Positions 54,680 through 64,000 of a stretch of 64,000 nt of DNA are shown piece after piece. Made by a program: the position numbers and the translations under genes. Source of the DNA: Euborellia annulipes (lineage: Eukaryota > Arthropoda > Insecta > Dermaptera > Anisolabididae); NCBI GenBank assembly GCA_023213315.1, contig JAKCPI010014917.1, positions 1 through 64,000 of the forward strand, given 5' to 3'. The notes beneath the pieces are model-generated. The model worked only from the letters and a program-made list of their open reading frames with translations. It did not search any database and was not told where the DNA came from. Each line of letters begins with the position of its first letter. Position 1 is the stretch's first letter.

Positions 54680-55412
54680 ATGTCGCGAAAACCATTTTTT
54701 TGATTCAGGGGACCTCAAAACATGTAGACCCTATATTCATCATAATCTCGAAAAATCTGGTGGGACTGGCGCACAGCACACAACTTTCTCTTACCTTCGG
54801 TAATCGAAAGTTGTGGTTCTGTGCTTGTCACACCAGATTTTTTGTGTCGACATATATTTAGTTCCCGACAGTACGAAACATTTGAATTCAGATGTAAAAT
54901 TTTATAAGTATGGGAAAATATTTATATTTTGTTACCATGGCAACCATTTTTTCCTATCTTCCCTATGAAATACAAGAGTAAAGTGGCCTTCAGAAGATTT
55001 CAATTGCAAAATGAGAATATACATTTTTTAAAGAGAATCTAAAAATTAATTGATTTTTGAATTTTAATCAAAATCGTTGGAGCAAATTTTGAGAAAATCG
55101 GGAAAAACTGAAAAAGTACATCAGTAGCAATCTAGTAATCTTTGGCCGATTTTGATTAAAAGCTTAGTTTTCCGGTCCCGGGGGTGTTTAAACTTAAATA
55201 TAAAATTTCAACCTCGTAGCTCAATTCCTTCGTGCTTAAAAGTGAACACAGACACACACACACACACCCCACCCACCCACAGACAGACCATGTCGCGAAA
55301 ACCACTTTTTTGGATTCAGGGTGACCTCAAAACGTGTGAAGATCCATCAAAATCTCGACATCGAATTTTTGATCATAAAACTAATACTTTCTCTCTATAT
55401 ATATATATACTA
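54680..55412 (+). repeat. R1 3' scrap followed by a full R1 with split tail
   Basis: 54680-54750 is an R1 3' piece (AGACCATGTCGCGAAAACC ...). The next R1 starts at 54751 and runs to TTTCTCTCTATATATATATA. Its last 35 bp (ATTACATATATAGGGTAAGA...) are at 56573-56607, displaced by the insertion 55413-56572. Confidence 0.85.
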
Positions 55413-56572
55413 GACGCAAGCGCCCGCCGCCGGCGGGGCTTTCCGTCTAGCTGCGAGGGCTGCGCCCCCTGGACCCCCCTTTGCTCGCCTACTTTATATA
55501 CACATACCGGTACATACATTTTCCCTTTTCATTTTTATATATAGAGTTTATTTTAACGGTTAATTATTCATGAACTTAAAAGATTTTTTGTGAATCATAT
55601 CCTTTTCGGGACTCTCCCGGTACACAGACAAAAAATTTACGCCGATATTTTAGAATTCAAAATGTAAATAAATAAAAAAATCTGGTGTGACAAGCACAGA
55701 ACACAACTTTCTCTTACCTTCGGTAATCGAAAGTTGTGTTCTGTGCTTGTCACACCAGATTTTTTGTGTCGACATATATTTAGTTCCCGACAGCACGGAA
55801 CATTTGAATTCAGATGTAAAAATCTGGTGTGACTGGCGCACACACACAACTTTCTCTTACCTTCGGTAATCGAAAGTTGTAAGTATGGGAAAATATTTAT
55901 ATTTTGTTACCAAGGCAACCATTTTTCCTATCTTCCCTATGAAATACAGGAGTAAAGTGGTCTTCAGAAGATTTCAATTGCAAAATGAGAATATACATTT
56001 TAAAGAGAATCTAAAAATTAATTGATTTTTGAATTTTAATCAAAATCGTTGGAGCAAATTTTGAGAAAATCGGAAAAAACTGAAAAAGTACATCAGTAAA
56101 GTACTAGTAATCTTTGGCCGATTTTGATTAAAAGCTTATTTTTCCGGTCCCGGGGGTGTTTAACTTAAATATAAAATTTCAACCTCGTAGCTCAATTCCT
56201 TCATGCTTAAAATTGAACACACACACCCACCCACCCCCACAGACAGACCATGTCGCGAAAACCACTTTTTTGGATTCAGGGGACCTCAAAACGTGAAGAT
56301 CCATCAAAATCTCGACATCGAATTTTTGACATGAAACCAATACTTTCTCTCTCTATATATATATATTACATATATACATAGGTAAGAGAAAGTAAAAAGA
56401 AGAGAGCACAACTGATCGTTCAAACAGTCATAAATAGACCCTTTTGTGCTGTGCCCAGTAGTCGGTACCCTCGCTTGAATTTAAGATCCCCCCTTAACAT
56501 CTAACAATATTCCAAATTGGCAATTGGCCGAAGGCGATCAAAAGGGTCCAGGGGCCGCAGCCCCCTAGTAGA
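55413..56572. mobile_element. Insertion with GC-rich inverted subterminal ends, hosting another R1
   Basis: Left end CTAGACGCAAGCGCC with GGGCTGCGCCCCCTGGACC further in. The right end has the inverse GGGTCCAGGGGCCGCAGCCC then CTAGTAGACTAG. The right side shows a GC hairpin (GGGGC-CGCA-GCCCC) eight bases before a terminal CTAG, which resembles a Helitron 3' end, but the left end lacks TC. A related scrap is at 43128-43163. Splits the R1 copy precisely. Confidence 0.6.
55672..56399 (+). repeat. R1 repeat with duplicated 5' hairpin
   Basis: A first hairpin with unusually symmetric arms (GTGTGACAAGCACAGAACAC / GTGTTCTGTGCTTGTCACAC, 55683-55760), a short R1 start, then a second hairpin start (55826) that jumps to AAGTATGGGAAAATATTTAT. 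After that comes a normal R1 to GTAAGAGAAAGTAAAAAG. It looks like template switching between two hairpins. Confidence 0.8.
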
Positions 56573-56607
56573 CTAGATATTACATATATAGGGTAAGAGA
56601 ATGTAAA

Positions 56608-57460
56608 TAAATCTATGGTTGCATTCAATTCAAATCAAACATGTTATTTGATTATTATTCTTATGTTATTTTCAACTGATGTTAAAATAATGTATTTATT
56701 TTAACAAATTCATTCTTCTTTTTTTTTGTTTGTTTGTTGTTGAACATCATTCAAATGTTTGATAACAATTAAACGTTTTATTATGCGTTTAGTTATTTAT
56801 TTAAGAAAGTTTAAATTTGAAAATAGAGAATTTCGTGGCACAAATTTTAAATTTCTTATAAATGAGATGGAATGTTAAATATCATAGAAAATGATAAGCA
56901 ACTAAGAGCGCATAGAAAATATTTTGTAGGATATCGTCCCAAAAATAAGAAATTTTCAGGAAAGTTAGGAGGACCATGGCCACAAATGGGGCTTCGTCCC
57001 CCTCCAGCTGGCCCGCCTGCGTCTTAATCAAGTGGTGCAATCGACCAGACACACCGGAATTTTTTTTTGTGAAAGACCTTATGATTTTGCCTAATCTAGG
57101 CTACCTAGAAGAGGGAGGGGGCACAAAAAATAAGAATGTCTGAATTTTTATGATTCGAATGATAGGAAGATTTTTCCTCATCTTATTTCCTTCCCTTCCA
57201 CGCAGACCTCTGCTCGTTTTATTCAAGTTGACAGATTCACGTTTAGATATAAAAAAAAAATAATAAACACACACACATCCAGCCAGAGAGATTAAAACCG
57301 TGGCAGGAGTTATTGATTTATAAGTGACGGAAATATGTTTTTTCTAAATCCCACCCTACACACCCTTTAGAATTCATTCCAAGAAGATATTAAAACCTAT
57401 AAAATATCAACATTATTATATTAACTTCCGTTCGAGAGAATCATTTTTAGATACAGATTG
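56608..57460. other. No gene seen
   Basis: AT-rich; no bounded exon pair or repeat recognised. Confidence 0.5.
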
Positions 57461-57462
57461 AA

Positions 57463-58044
57463 AAAAATCTGGTGTGACTGGCGCACAGCAAACAACTTTC
57501 TCTTACCTTCGGTAATCAAAAGTTTTGCTCTGTGCTTGTCACACCAGATTTTTTGTGTCGACATATATTTAGTTTCCGACAGTACAGTACATTCGAATTT
57601 CAAGATGTAAAATTTATAAGAATGGGGACATATTTATATTTTTAAAACCCCCCAGGGGGTTGGTTAACTTAAACATAAAATTTCAAACTCCTAGCTCTAT
57701 TCGTTCTTGAGATATTTTGTTCACAGACCATATTAATACTTTCTCTCTATATTATATATTACATATCGACGCTCTCAGGAGAAAAGTGTCTAACTCCAAT
57801 TTTTTTCGAAAATCATTTTTTTTGTATTTTCTGTTGAAAAATATCATTCTCCTTATGCCCTGAACTGGGTGAGAGCGTAATTCATATTCTTCAGTTCGAA
57901 AAGTTAATGTTCGAAAAGTGTTTAACAGTGGCCCTAACAATGACAATGAAATGTTTTTTGATTCTTCTGAAAAATAAACAAAAATGGAGTTAGGTACTTT
58001 ACTAATTAGAACGTCGATATATATATAGGTAAGAGAAAGTAATA
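57463..58044 (+). repeat. R1 repeat, internally deleted and split by an insertion
   Basis: R1 5' hairpin to AATGGGGACATATTTATATTT, a jump to the AACTTAAACATAAAATTTCA block, then CAATACTTTCTC-like end sequence; the last 30 bp (TATATAGGTAAGAGAAAGTAAT) follow an insertion at about 57766-58020. Confidence 0.75.
57766..58020. mobile_element. Short TIR insertion in the R1 tail
   Basis: ATCGACGCTCTCAGGAGAAA ... CTAACTCC at left and GGAGTTAGGTACTTTACTAA ... ACGTCGAT at right form inverted ends of about 35 bp with indels. Family unknown; possible TA target. Confidence 0.5.
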
Positions 58045-58469
58045 GTTAAAATAATAATTAAAAGAATCACTTTTCTTTTAAATGAAGCTATGTTTGGAGA
58101 TTTTCCTATTAATCGCCATCTAAAGCAGTAGTTCCGGCCCTGTATACATATAAGTAAGAGAAAATAATAAGATATCTGCTAAGGTAATGGTGAAGATGAC
58201 AGCGAAAGATCAGAGATTAGTGAACTATTGATTACAATATTATTTTATTTAAAGTACAGAATTTGAATGTTTTAGACACGCTCCTCTTTTCCTTCTTGCA
58301 ACATTTTCATAAAGGTGGTCTCATCCCTAAAATGCGGTATTATCTCCATAAGGATTAAGTACCGATTTAGGTTAAATATTCTGCATTTAGCTAACAGATA
58401 AAATGGGTTTGCTTCTATTAAGTCACAGGCGCAGAACGGTGAAGGATGGAAATTTATTCTTACCAAAAT

Positions 58470-59690
58470 GGCGATTTGGGGTACTTAGGGGTCGAATTTC
58501 AAAAAACCCTGAAATAATGATTTTGATTGAGTTTTAATGGTGTAGGTCGAGGGTCCGGTGGCCTGGTGCAATGGACAGCACGCCTATTAAATCCCACCCA
58601 TGCGTTTTCTACTTGTGATTATTTCATTGTTTTTAAAAAAATATATATTTTTTAATGAAAATTTTCATGGTTCAAACCTACAACGAACTGAGCATCTAAA
58701 AAATAAGTGATTTTTAAATTTTAATCAAAATCGTTGCCTTCGGGGCTTGGCGTAGAGGTTAGCGTGCTAACCTCGTATACCAAACGTCGCGGGTCCGGAC
58801 CCCAGGCAGTCCGATGATTTTATTTAAGCCACCTGGATACCAAATGGCTTAAATAAGAATGCCTGGACCCCAAATAAATATATATTATAAAAATACGAGT
58901 ATCGTTTAAAGTCTTAAATGGCCTAAGTTGCCGAAAAGACTGTGTGAATGTGAGTGTGAATGAGAAAAAAGTGTGAGTGTTAAAAAAAAAAAAAAAACGA
59001 TTTTAGATTTTTATTTAAGGAAGGTTTTAACGAAGAAACCAAATTGATATATCTTCCTAAATTAGCGATTTGGAGTACTTAGGGGTCAAATTTCAAAAAA
59101 CCCTGAAACGCTGATTTCAAATTTTCATCTAAGGAAGGTTTTAGCGAAGAAACCAAATTGATATCTCTTCTGGTTTAGAAATTAATGTAAAAAATCAAAA
59201 TTTTACCCTAAATTGGCGATTTGGGGTACTTAGGGGTCGAATTTCAAAAAACCCTGAAACGCTGATTTCAAATTTTCATCTAAGGAAGGTTTTAGCCAAG
59301 AAACCAAATTGATATCTCTTCTGGTTTAGAAATTAATATAAGATTAAAATTTTACCCATAAATATATTATTTTTTCCCCAAATTGGCGATTTGGGGTACT
59401 GAGGGGTCGAATTTCAAAAAACCCTGAAACAATGATTTTGAGTTTTAATGGTTTAGGTCGAGGGTCCGGTGGCCTGGTGCAATGGACAGCTATTAAATCC
59501 CATCCATGCGTTTTACACTTGTGATTATTTCATTGTTTTTAAAAAAATATATATTTTTTAATGGAAATTTTCATGGTTCAAACCTAGAAAATTTCCAATA
59601 AAGATTTTCATTTTCTTTTAAAAAAACAATGAAATAATCACAAGTAGAAAACGCATGGGTGGGACTTAATATTGTCCCTCACTGTACAAC
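58470..59690. repeat. Local duplications around a GCGATTTGGGGTACT unit
   Basis: GCGATTTGGGGTACTTAGGGGTC recurs near 58472, 59074, 59216 and 59386, with about 150-170-bp units between (CTAAGGAAGGTTTTAGC...). GTCCGGTGGCCTGGTGCAAT plus about 160 bp downstream is present at 58552 and 59463. Part of that downstream segment returns inverted at 59600-59670. A SINE (58740-59000) separates the first copy from the others. Non-coding. Confidence 0.7.
58740..59000 (+). mobile_element. tRNA-derived SINE
   Basis: Best-preserved head: GGGGCTTGGCGTAGAGGTTA, AACGTCGCGGGTCCGGACCC, AGGCAGTCCGATGATTTTAT, TTTGGATACC-type palindrome, GTGTGAATGTGAGTGTG tail and a 17-A run. Inserted at an ATCAAAATCGTTG R1 scrap (58686-58735). 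Confidence 0.9.
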
Positions 59691-59889
59691 AAGTACATTT
59701 CTGTAAGATGCATAAATTGATAGTAGAGCTAAGAGTGACCGGATAAAACTGCTATGCTTGTTTTTATATAGGCCTACGATAATAAAATTATTAAAAATAA
59801 TCAAACTGCTTTATTATTTACTTGAAATTAATTCATTCACTCACACATACATAGGGCTTATAAAAATTATTACAATAGACTTAGAGAAA

Positions 59890-60320
59890 AACCAACATAT
59901 ATATATGCAGCCAAATAATTGAGCCTCTATTTAGTAACGAACACTCTTTATTGGGACGTTTCGGCTGGGATCAACCCTGCCATCTTCAGCCTTCAAAGAG
60001 CATATTTCAATTATATATATATATAAATAGAGTTGTAATTAGTTAATGATACAAGTTGTTTGCATTTTTTATCCAATGAATGTAATATTTCTTAAAATTG
60101 CAACAAGTGATAGTATGAAGGTCAAGCTTATAATATAGAATACTAGCCTCATATATATTATATATATATAACATTAATTTTTCAAATCAGTAAATGGGGA
60201 AAAATTAGTTTCTATAGTAAGAAGAAAAACGACGTAAAAAAAATTGACATCTTCAGGTGTCGCATTTAATGTAAATTTCTCCCAGGAAGAAGTTTCGGCC
60301 TAAATTTATTGGGCTTTTCT
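59890..60320. repeat. Decayed foldback repeat with hammerhead-like motif
   Basis: Minus-strand motif: CTGAAGA (59989-59983), stem II GGC-A-GGG / CCC-A-GCC with one A-A mismatch, GAAACGTC (59962-59955). The core is intact; stem I is only two pairs. A second, poorer block (AGTTTCGGCC at 60290) lies downstream. Confidence 0.45.
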
Positions 60321-60540
60321 CAGTTAATGGATCATTGGATCAAAATCTTCTCTGATCTTGGGCGCAGGAACGATATAATTTGTATGAAGCAAATTAATTT
60401 TATTATTGACCAAGCCTAGTTCAATCACATGCATATTTTACATTTATTTTAATATTTTTAATGAACCTGATGCATCCCAATTTTGTTGTTATGTCATTTC
60501 TTCATTTTTATAAATATACATATATGGACCCTTCTCCCTC

Positions 60541-60576
<36 letters not shown>

Positions 60577-60690
60577 TGTGTGGGTGTGTGAAAATATTTT
60601 ATACTTAAAATGTATTTAAAAAAGGTAAAAAGTTCAAAAAACTGATGACAACACACACATATAACATGCAAAACTTGTTTTTTATTTGAA
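60320..60690. other. No gene seen; likely intron
   Basis: AT-rich with an (AT)n run at 60545-60573. Confidence 0.5.
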
Positions 60691-60696
60691 ACTCAC

Positions 60697-60827
60697 CTTT
60701 TGTGACTGCAGATTAAGATGAAGTTGCAAATCCAACAGCTGGCAGAGGCGATTCCTTCATTTATAGGCCATCCTTTTGGAAGAAATATCCATTTCTTTAG
60801 TTGTATGATCTCCAACCTCACATCTTC
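60697..60827 (-). other. Putative minus-strand exon (most upstream seen)
   Basis: Acceptor (T run then TTTTTTTAG) before 60827 and donor CACAAAAG-GTGAGT after 60697 give 131 bp. One frame is fully open (starts EDVRLEIIQLKKW) but joining it to the 44679-44551 exon hits a stop after eight codons, so a leader role is likelier than coding. Confidence 0.5.
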
Positions 60828-60834
60828 CTAAAAA

Positions 60835-61550
60835 AAAAAAAATAAATAAATTTTAATGATTTATTACTCATTAAAACATTAAATTTTTCAATTGAAAATA
60901 TTTAATAAATACCTTAAATATTTTATTGCAGCTTAAATACCTCATCAGAAGTGTCAAAGGGAAGGCGAAGATGTTGTAAAAAATGGGTATCAGTTTCCTT
61001 CCTTTTTTTTTACACTAATGATCACTTTGTGATGATTAATGAATTATTTTTAAATTAAAATACAATATAAATAGTCATAAATGTGAGGAAATACTTGAAA
61101 ACTTATTTTGTTTCATGAAAATAAAACTTTTTTTTACATCACACTATTGACGGCGTTGACAAGTCACAAACGAATTTCACTTATTTCAAAGAACATTTGA
61201 ACGATAATATTCATTGGATTGATTAAAATAAATGTTTATATGTGATATGGAATATGAAAATAATTATTTAGTTATGAACTGTCAAAATTTGTCATTTGAT
61301 TTCTCTTCAAAGACGAGGCCGAATTAATAAATTTTATATTCATTTTGAAGTTCATTTAATATAGAATAAATATAAATAAACATTTCTAAATGAAATCACT
61401 TACATTACACGTTAATAATTAATCACCCACGACATAAATACATTGAGTTAATATTTTTGGAGGCAAGTCATAGACAGCGAGTAACAGAGAGAGAGAACTT
61501 GAAAAAATTTGCAATCAAAGAGTATAAAAAAAAGAGTATAAAAAAAAGAA
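60835..61550. other. No gene seen; likely intron
   Basis: Very AT-rich, no repeat family recognised; one of the few stretches without mobile-element scars. Confidence 0.5.
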
Positions 61551-61566
61551 AGGAATATGGAGGTTT

Positions 61567-61844
61567 TTTTTTTTTTTTTTTTTTTTAAAACATTCACACT
61601 TTTTTCTCATTCACACTCACACTCACACACACATTCACACTGTCTTTTCGGCAGCTCAGGCCATATAAGACATTTACGATAACCGTTATTTATGAATTTA
61701 TATATATTAGGGTCCAGGCATTTTTATTTAAGCCATCTGGTATCCAGATGGCTTAAATAAAATCATCGGACTGCCTGGGGTCCGAACCCGCGACGTTTGG
61801 TATATGAGGTTAGCACGCTAACCTCTACACCACGCCCCGTGGGC
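61567..61844 (-). mobile_element. tRNA-derived SINE, full length, TSD AATATGGAGGTTT
   Basis: Minus-strand head (inverse of TTAGCACGCTAACCTCTACA and GTCCGAACCCGCGACG), family palindrome ATTTAAGCCATCTGG, tail ending in a long T run (plus strand). Perfect 13-bp target duplications AATATGGAGGTTT (61554-61566, 61845-61857). The best-bounded SINE in the window. Confidence 0.95.
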
Positions 61845-61857
61845 AATATGGAGGTTT

Positions 61858-62139
61858 AAAAAGAATGAATATTATTTAAAAAATATTTAAAAAATTTAAT
61901 TAATATTATGAATAATTAATTATTTGTGTTTATTTAAGCTTTTGTGGTTTGAATTATTATTATTAGGGGAATTTTTAGTTATAGATCACATTTTTGTATT
62001 AATTATTTTTTCAAAAATATAAATACTGTACTTTTTTTTTTTTTTTTTTTTTTTTTACAAAAAACCTCTTTTAATTAAAATTAAAAAAAATAAATAATCA
62101 TAAATATTTTTGAATTAAATTTTCAGAGATGGAATTTTT
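61858..62139. other. No gene seen
   Basis: AT-rich stretch between the two SINEs with a 26-T run. Confidence 0.5.
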
Positions 62140-62152
62140 TTTCAGTATTTAT

Positions 62153-62398
62153 TTATTTATTTTTTTTTTTAAATATTCACACTATTTTCTCATTCCCACT
62201 CACACTCCACACACATCCACACAGTCTTTTCGGCAACTGAGGCCATTTAAGACTTTTAGACGATAACCGTTGAAGTAATATATATATTGGGGGTTCAGGC
62301 ATTTCTATTTAAGCCATCTGGTATCCAAATGGCTTAAATAAAATCATCGGACTGCCTGGGTCCGAACCCGCGACGTTTGGTATAGGAGGTAGGCACGC
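62153..62398 (-). mobile_element. tRNA-derived SINE, 5'-truncated, TSD TTTCAGTATTTAT
   Basis: Same family, minus strand, cut at TAGGAGGTAGGCACGC (inside the A-box region). Perfect 13-bp duplications TTTCAGTATTTAT (62140-62152, 62399-62411). Confidence 0.95.
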
Positions 62399-62424
62399 TT
62401 TCAGTATTTATATTTTTAATAAAT

Positions 62425-62545
62425 ACCCCCGCACACGATCAATAGTAGGCTATTGTCAATACTAGTATTGACAATACCATTGTCAATATGCAATTCAATA
62501 ATAATAGACCGCACACTGATCAATATTATTGTCAATAGTTTCATT
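62425..62545. repeat. Clustered ATTGTCAAT inverted words
   Basis: GCACACGATCAATAGTAGG, TATTGTCAATACTAGTATTG, CCATTGTCAATATG and GCACACTGATCAATATTATT appear within 110 bp, with internal palindromes around ACTAGT. Probably a small MITE or the fused ends of one; no TSD seen. Confidence 0.4.
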
Positions 62546-62737
62546 TCATTTGCTTTTTTAGTCGAGCCCGGACACAATTCTTTATTTTATTATGAGTAAA
62601 AAAGCGTGCATTTAATGCAGATGAGGCTGAAGTCATTTACTCTCTGTCCATGGTATGATATTTTTTTTTTTTAAGTGAAATTAAAGTGAAACTTTTATTT
62701 TATCTCCTCAAATTTTTTCGCTCTTCTATCAGCATGT

Positions 62738-62788
62738 CGCGTTACAAGCCGTGACGCTACAAGCCATGACGTCACAAGCCGTGACGAC
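62738..62788. promoter_or_regulatory. Three ACAAGCCGTGACG-type repeats with a TGACGTCA site
   Basis: TTACAAGCCGTGACGC, TACAAGCCATGACGTC and ACAAGCCGTGACGAC follow each other every 16-18 bp; the second contains a perfect TGACGTCA palindrome (CRE consensus). GC-rich in AT-rich surroundings. A regulatory role is only inferred. Confidence 0.3.
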
Positions 62789-62799
62789 AAAAATAGGAA

Positions 62800-63768
62800 A
62801 GTTGAAATTTAATATATATATGACAAATTATAAAAAAATAATTGTGAGAGTGTTTTTGTTTTTTTTTCAATTTTTAAATTGACGCCTGTTTTGCCATGCC
62901 CTCGTTAAGGCCCTGAGTCTACATAGGGGGAATACTTAGTATTGCTTTATTTCATTAAAAATCATTAATTTTTGCATTATTTACAAAAAAAGATTTTGCA
63001 AAATTTTCTAAGATGGGAGGATGAAATGTAAAATTTTCAGACAAAATTTCAATCATTACACGATATGTTTTTCTCTGGAGAAAGGACCCCCCCCCCTTCC
63101 ACCAGAGGTAGGCGTAATTTGTTTTTCTCTCAGCCCTTCCATTGACTTCAATAGGAAAATCTATTACAGACCCTATTTATTTATTCCTCTATTCCTCGAT
63201 TGAGTACATCGCTTGGCTTGCTTTGTGGCGCGTTAAGCGAGATCTGTCTTTTAATATTAACATGATTTTGTTTCTAACATAAATAAACAGAATGAAAGAG
63301 CGATTTGAATTTTATTTAAAGATAGAAACGAATCTAAAATTATCCTTAATGAACGCCCACCTTTCGTTGATTATAGCCTTCTTAAAAATAACTGAAAACA
63401 GGGCAGAGAGGGAGGAGGCCTTCTCATGAAATAGAGGGTATAAAATCTATATAATTAATGATAACTTGAGTTTATTTATATTTGTGTTGGATATTAAACG
63501 GAAATAAAATAAAGTGGGGAAGTTGGCAACGTATCGGTCGCTCCACACAATAACTGAATATATGACGCCTGCAGCAAAGCATTTAAATTAAATCAATTTA
63601 TTTTCTTACGCTATCTAGAGGCCCCCCCCATTAAATTCGTTGGTAAAGAGATCCCGGCACAGTTGTTAAATCTTCCTAGAAATTAATAACTCTGGAGCGA
63701 ATAATTAGTTGGCCAATTTGGTTGCATATCTTCCAGGAAGCAAAAACGAATTGAATTTTATTTATAAT
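62800..63768. other. No gene seen
   Basis: AT-rich; poly-C run at 63089-63097; no supported frame. Confidence 0.5.
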
Positions 63769-64000
63769 TGGACCCTGTTACGCATTAGTGTGTCAAGCGC
63801 CACCTACCGAATTTTGAGAAAATTAACATTAAAGTTTTTTGTTTTGATTGGATTACGGTATATATAATTTTTTTTGTCAATTGTGCAAGTAACATTAAAT
63901 ATAAATTTTTTTAGGACATATTTCATAAAAAATACTATTAATTATAGCATTTGAAACAATATTCCGTGCTTAACTCAATTTTGAATTTTTTTGGCGCTTG
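63769..64000. mobile_element. TIR element cut by the right window edge
   Basis: Starts GGACCCTGTTACGCATTAGT and matches the 2094-2346 element in inverted orientation up to GGCGCTTG at position 64000; about 20 bp of its end lie outside. Confidence 0.8.

Noticed and set aside
57766..58020. Target duplication of TATA around the insertion
   Set aside because: The R1 tail itself is an AT repeat, so no TSD can be defined.

Overview
The window looks like nuclear DNA of an invertebrate animal, most likely an arthropod. It is very AT-rich and almost entirely built of transposable-element debris. Evidence for an animal genome: a Jockey/CR1-like LINE, many hAT-type elements with 8-bp target duplications, a tRNA-derived SINE, relics of Tc1 and PIF/Harbinger elements, GT-AG splice sites with short introns (59-106 bp), and an initiator-like TCAGTT. 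I cannot name the species. Almost every long open frame is a chance frame inside a repeat.

Genes. Two gene-like objects are visible. (1) On the minus strand, separate segments at 60827-60697, 44679-44551, 17116-16914, 12312-12218 and 1736-1618 each have a polypyrimidine-AG acceptor and a GT donor. A further donor-ended, first-exon-like segment lies at about 42790-42652. Reading frames do not continue between them, so they look like untranslated leader exons of one large gene. Its coding sequence may begin at the ATG at 1682-1680 and run off the left edge. (2) On the plus strand a compact multi-exon gene at 50642-51571 is predicted to encode a small acidic protein with a C-terminal membrane helix and a poly(A) signal. 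All its introns are phase 0.

Repeats. The dominant family, called R1 here, is about 0.65-1.05 kb long. It begins with a long hairpin (TCTGGTGTGAC ... GTCACACCAGA), carries a variable CA/GACA/CCCA microsatellite near its 3' part, and ends in a second hairpin closing with GGTAAGAGAAAGT, the inverse of ACTTTCTCTTACC inside the 5' hairpin. It occurs more than 25 times, whole or broken, in both orientations and in head-to-tail tandems. The layout resembles non-autonomous Helentron (HINE/DINE-1/mini-me) elements. A related foldback family, R2, lies at 8032-8950.

A second striking class is a set of foldback repeats, often nested in pairs, whose arms carry CTGANGA - stem - CCGAAACGTC. In the best copy (53618-53666) this folds as a near-canonical hammerhead ribozyme. 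Stems I and II differ between subfamilies but stay complementary, as expected of ribozyme-bearing Penelope-like elements or retrozymes.

Layout: 1-952 nested hAT; 1.6 kb leader/coding exon; 2-14 kb R1 copies, hAT elements and duplicated SINEs; 14.7-15.8 kb an 11 x 99-bp tandem array followed by a palindrome; 19.0-19.8 kb a TTAA-flanked element; 21-24.4 kb an R1 tandem and a 1.7-kb palindrome; 24.6-25.7 kb hAT inside a foldback; 33.8-34.6 kb Tc1 relic broken by a Harbinger-like MITE; 34.7-37.6 kb doubly nested foldbacks; 38.6-44.3 kb a nest of insertions with three perfect target duplications; 45.5-49.8 kb foldback with R1 tandem, then the LINE; 50.6-51.6 kb small gene; 51.7-54.1 kb hAT elements; 54.7-58 kb R1 with insertions; 58.7-62.4 kb SINEs; the right edge is cut inside a TIR element also present at 2.1 kb.
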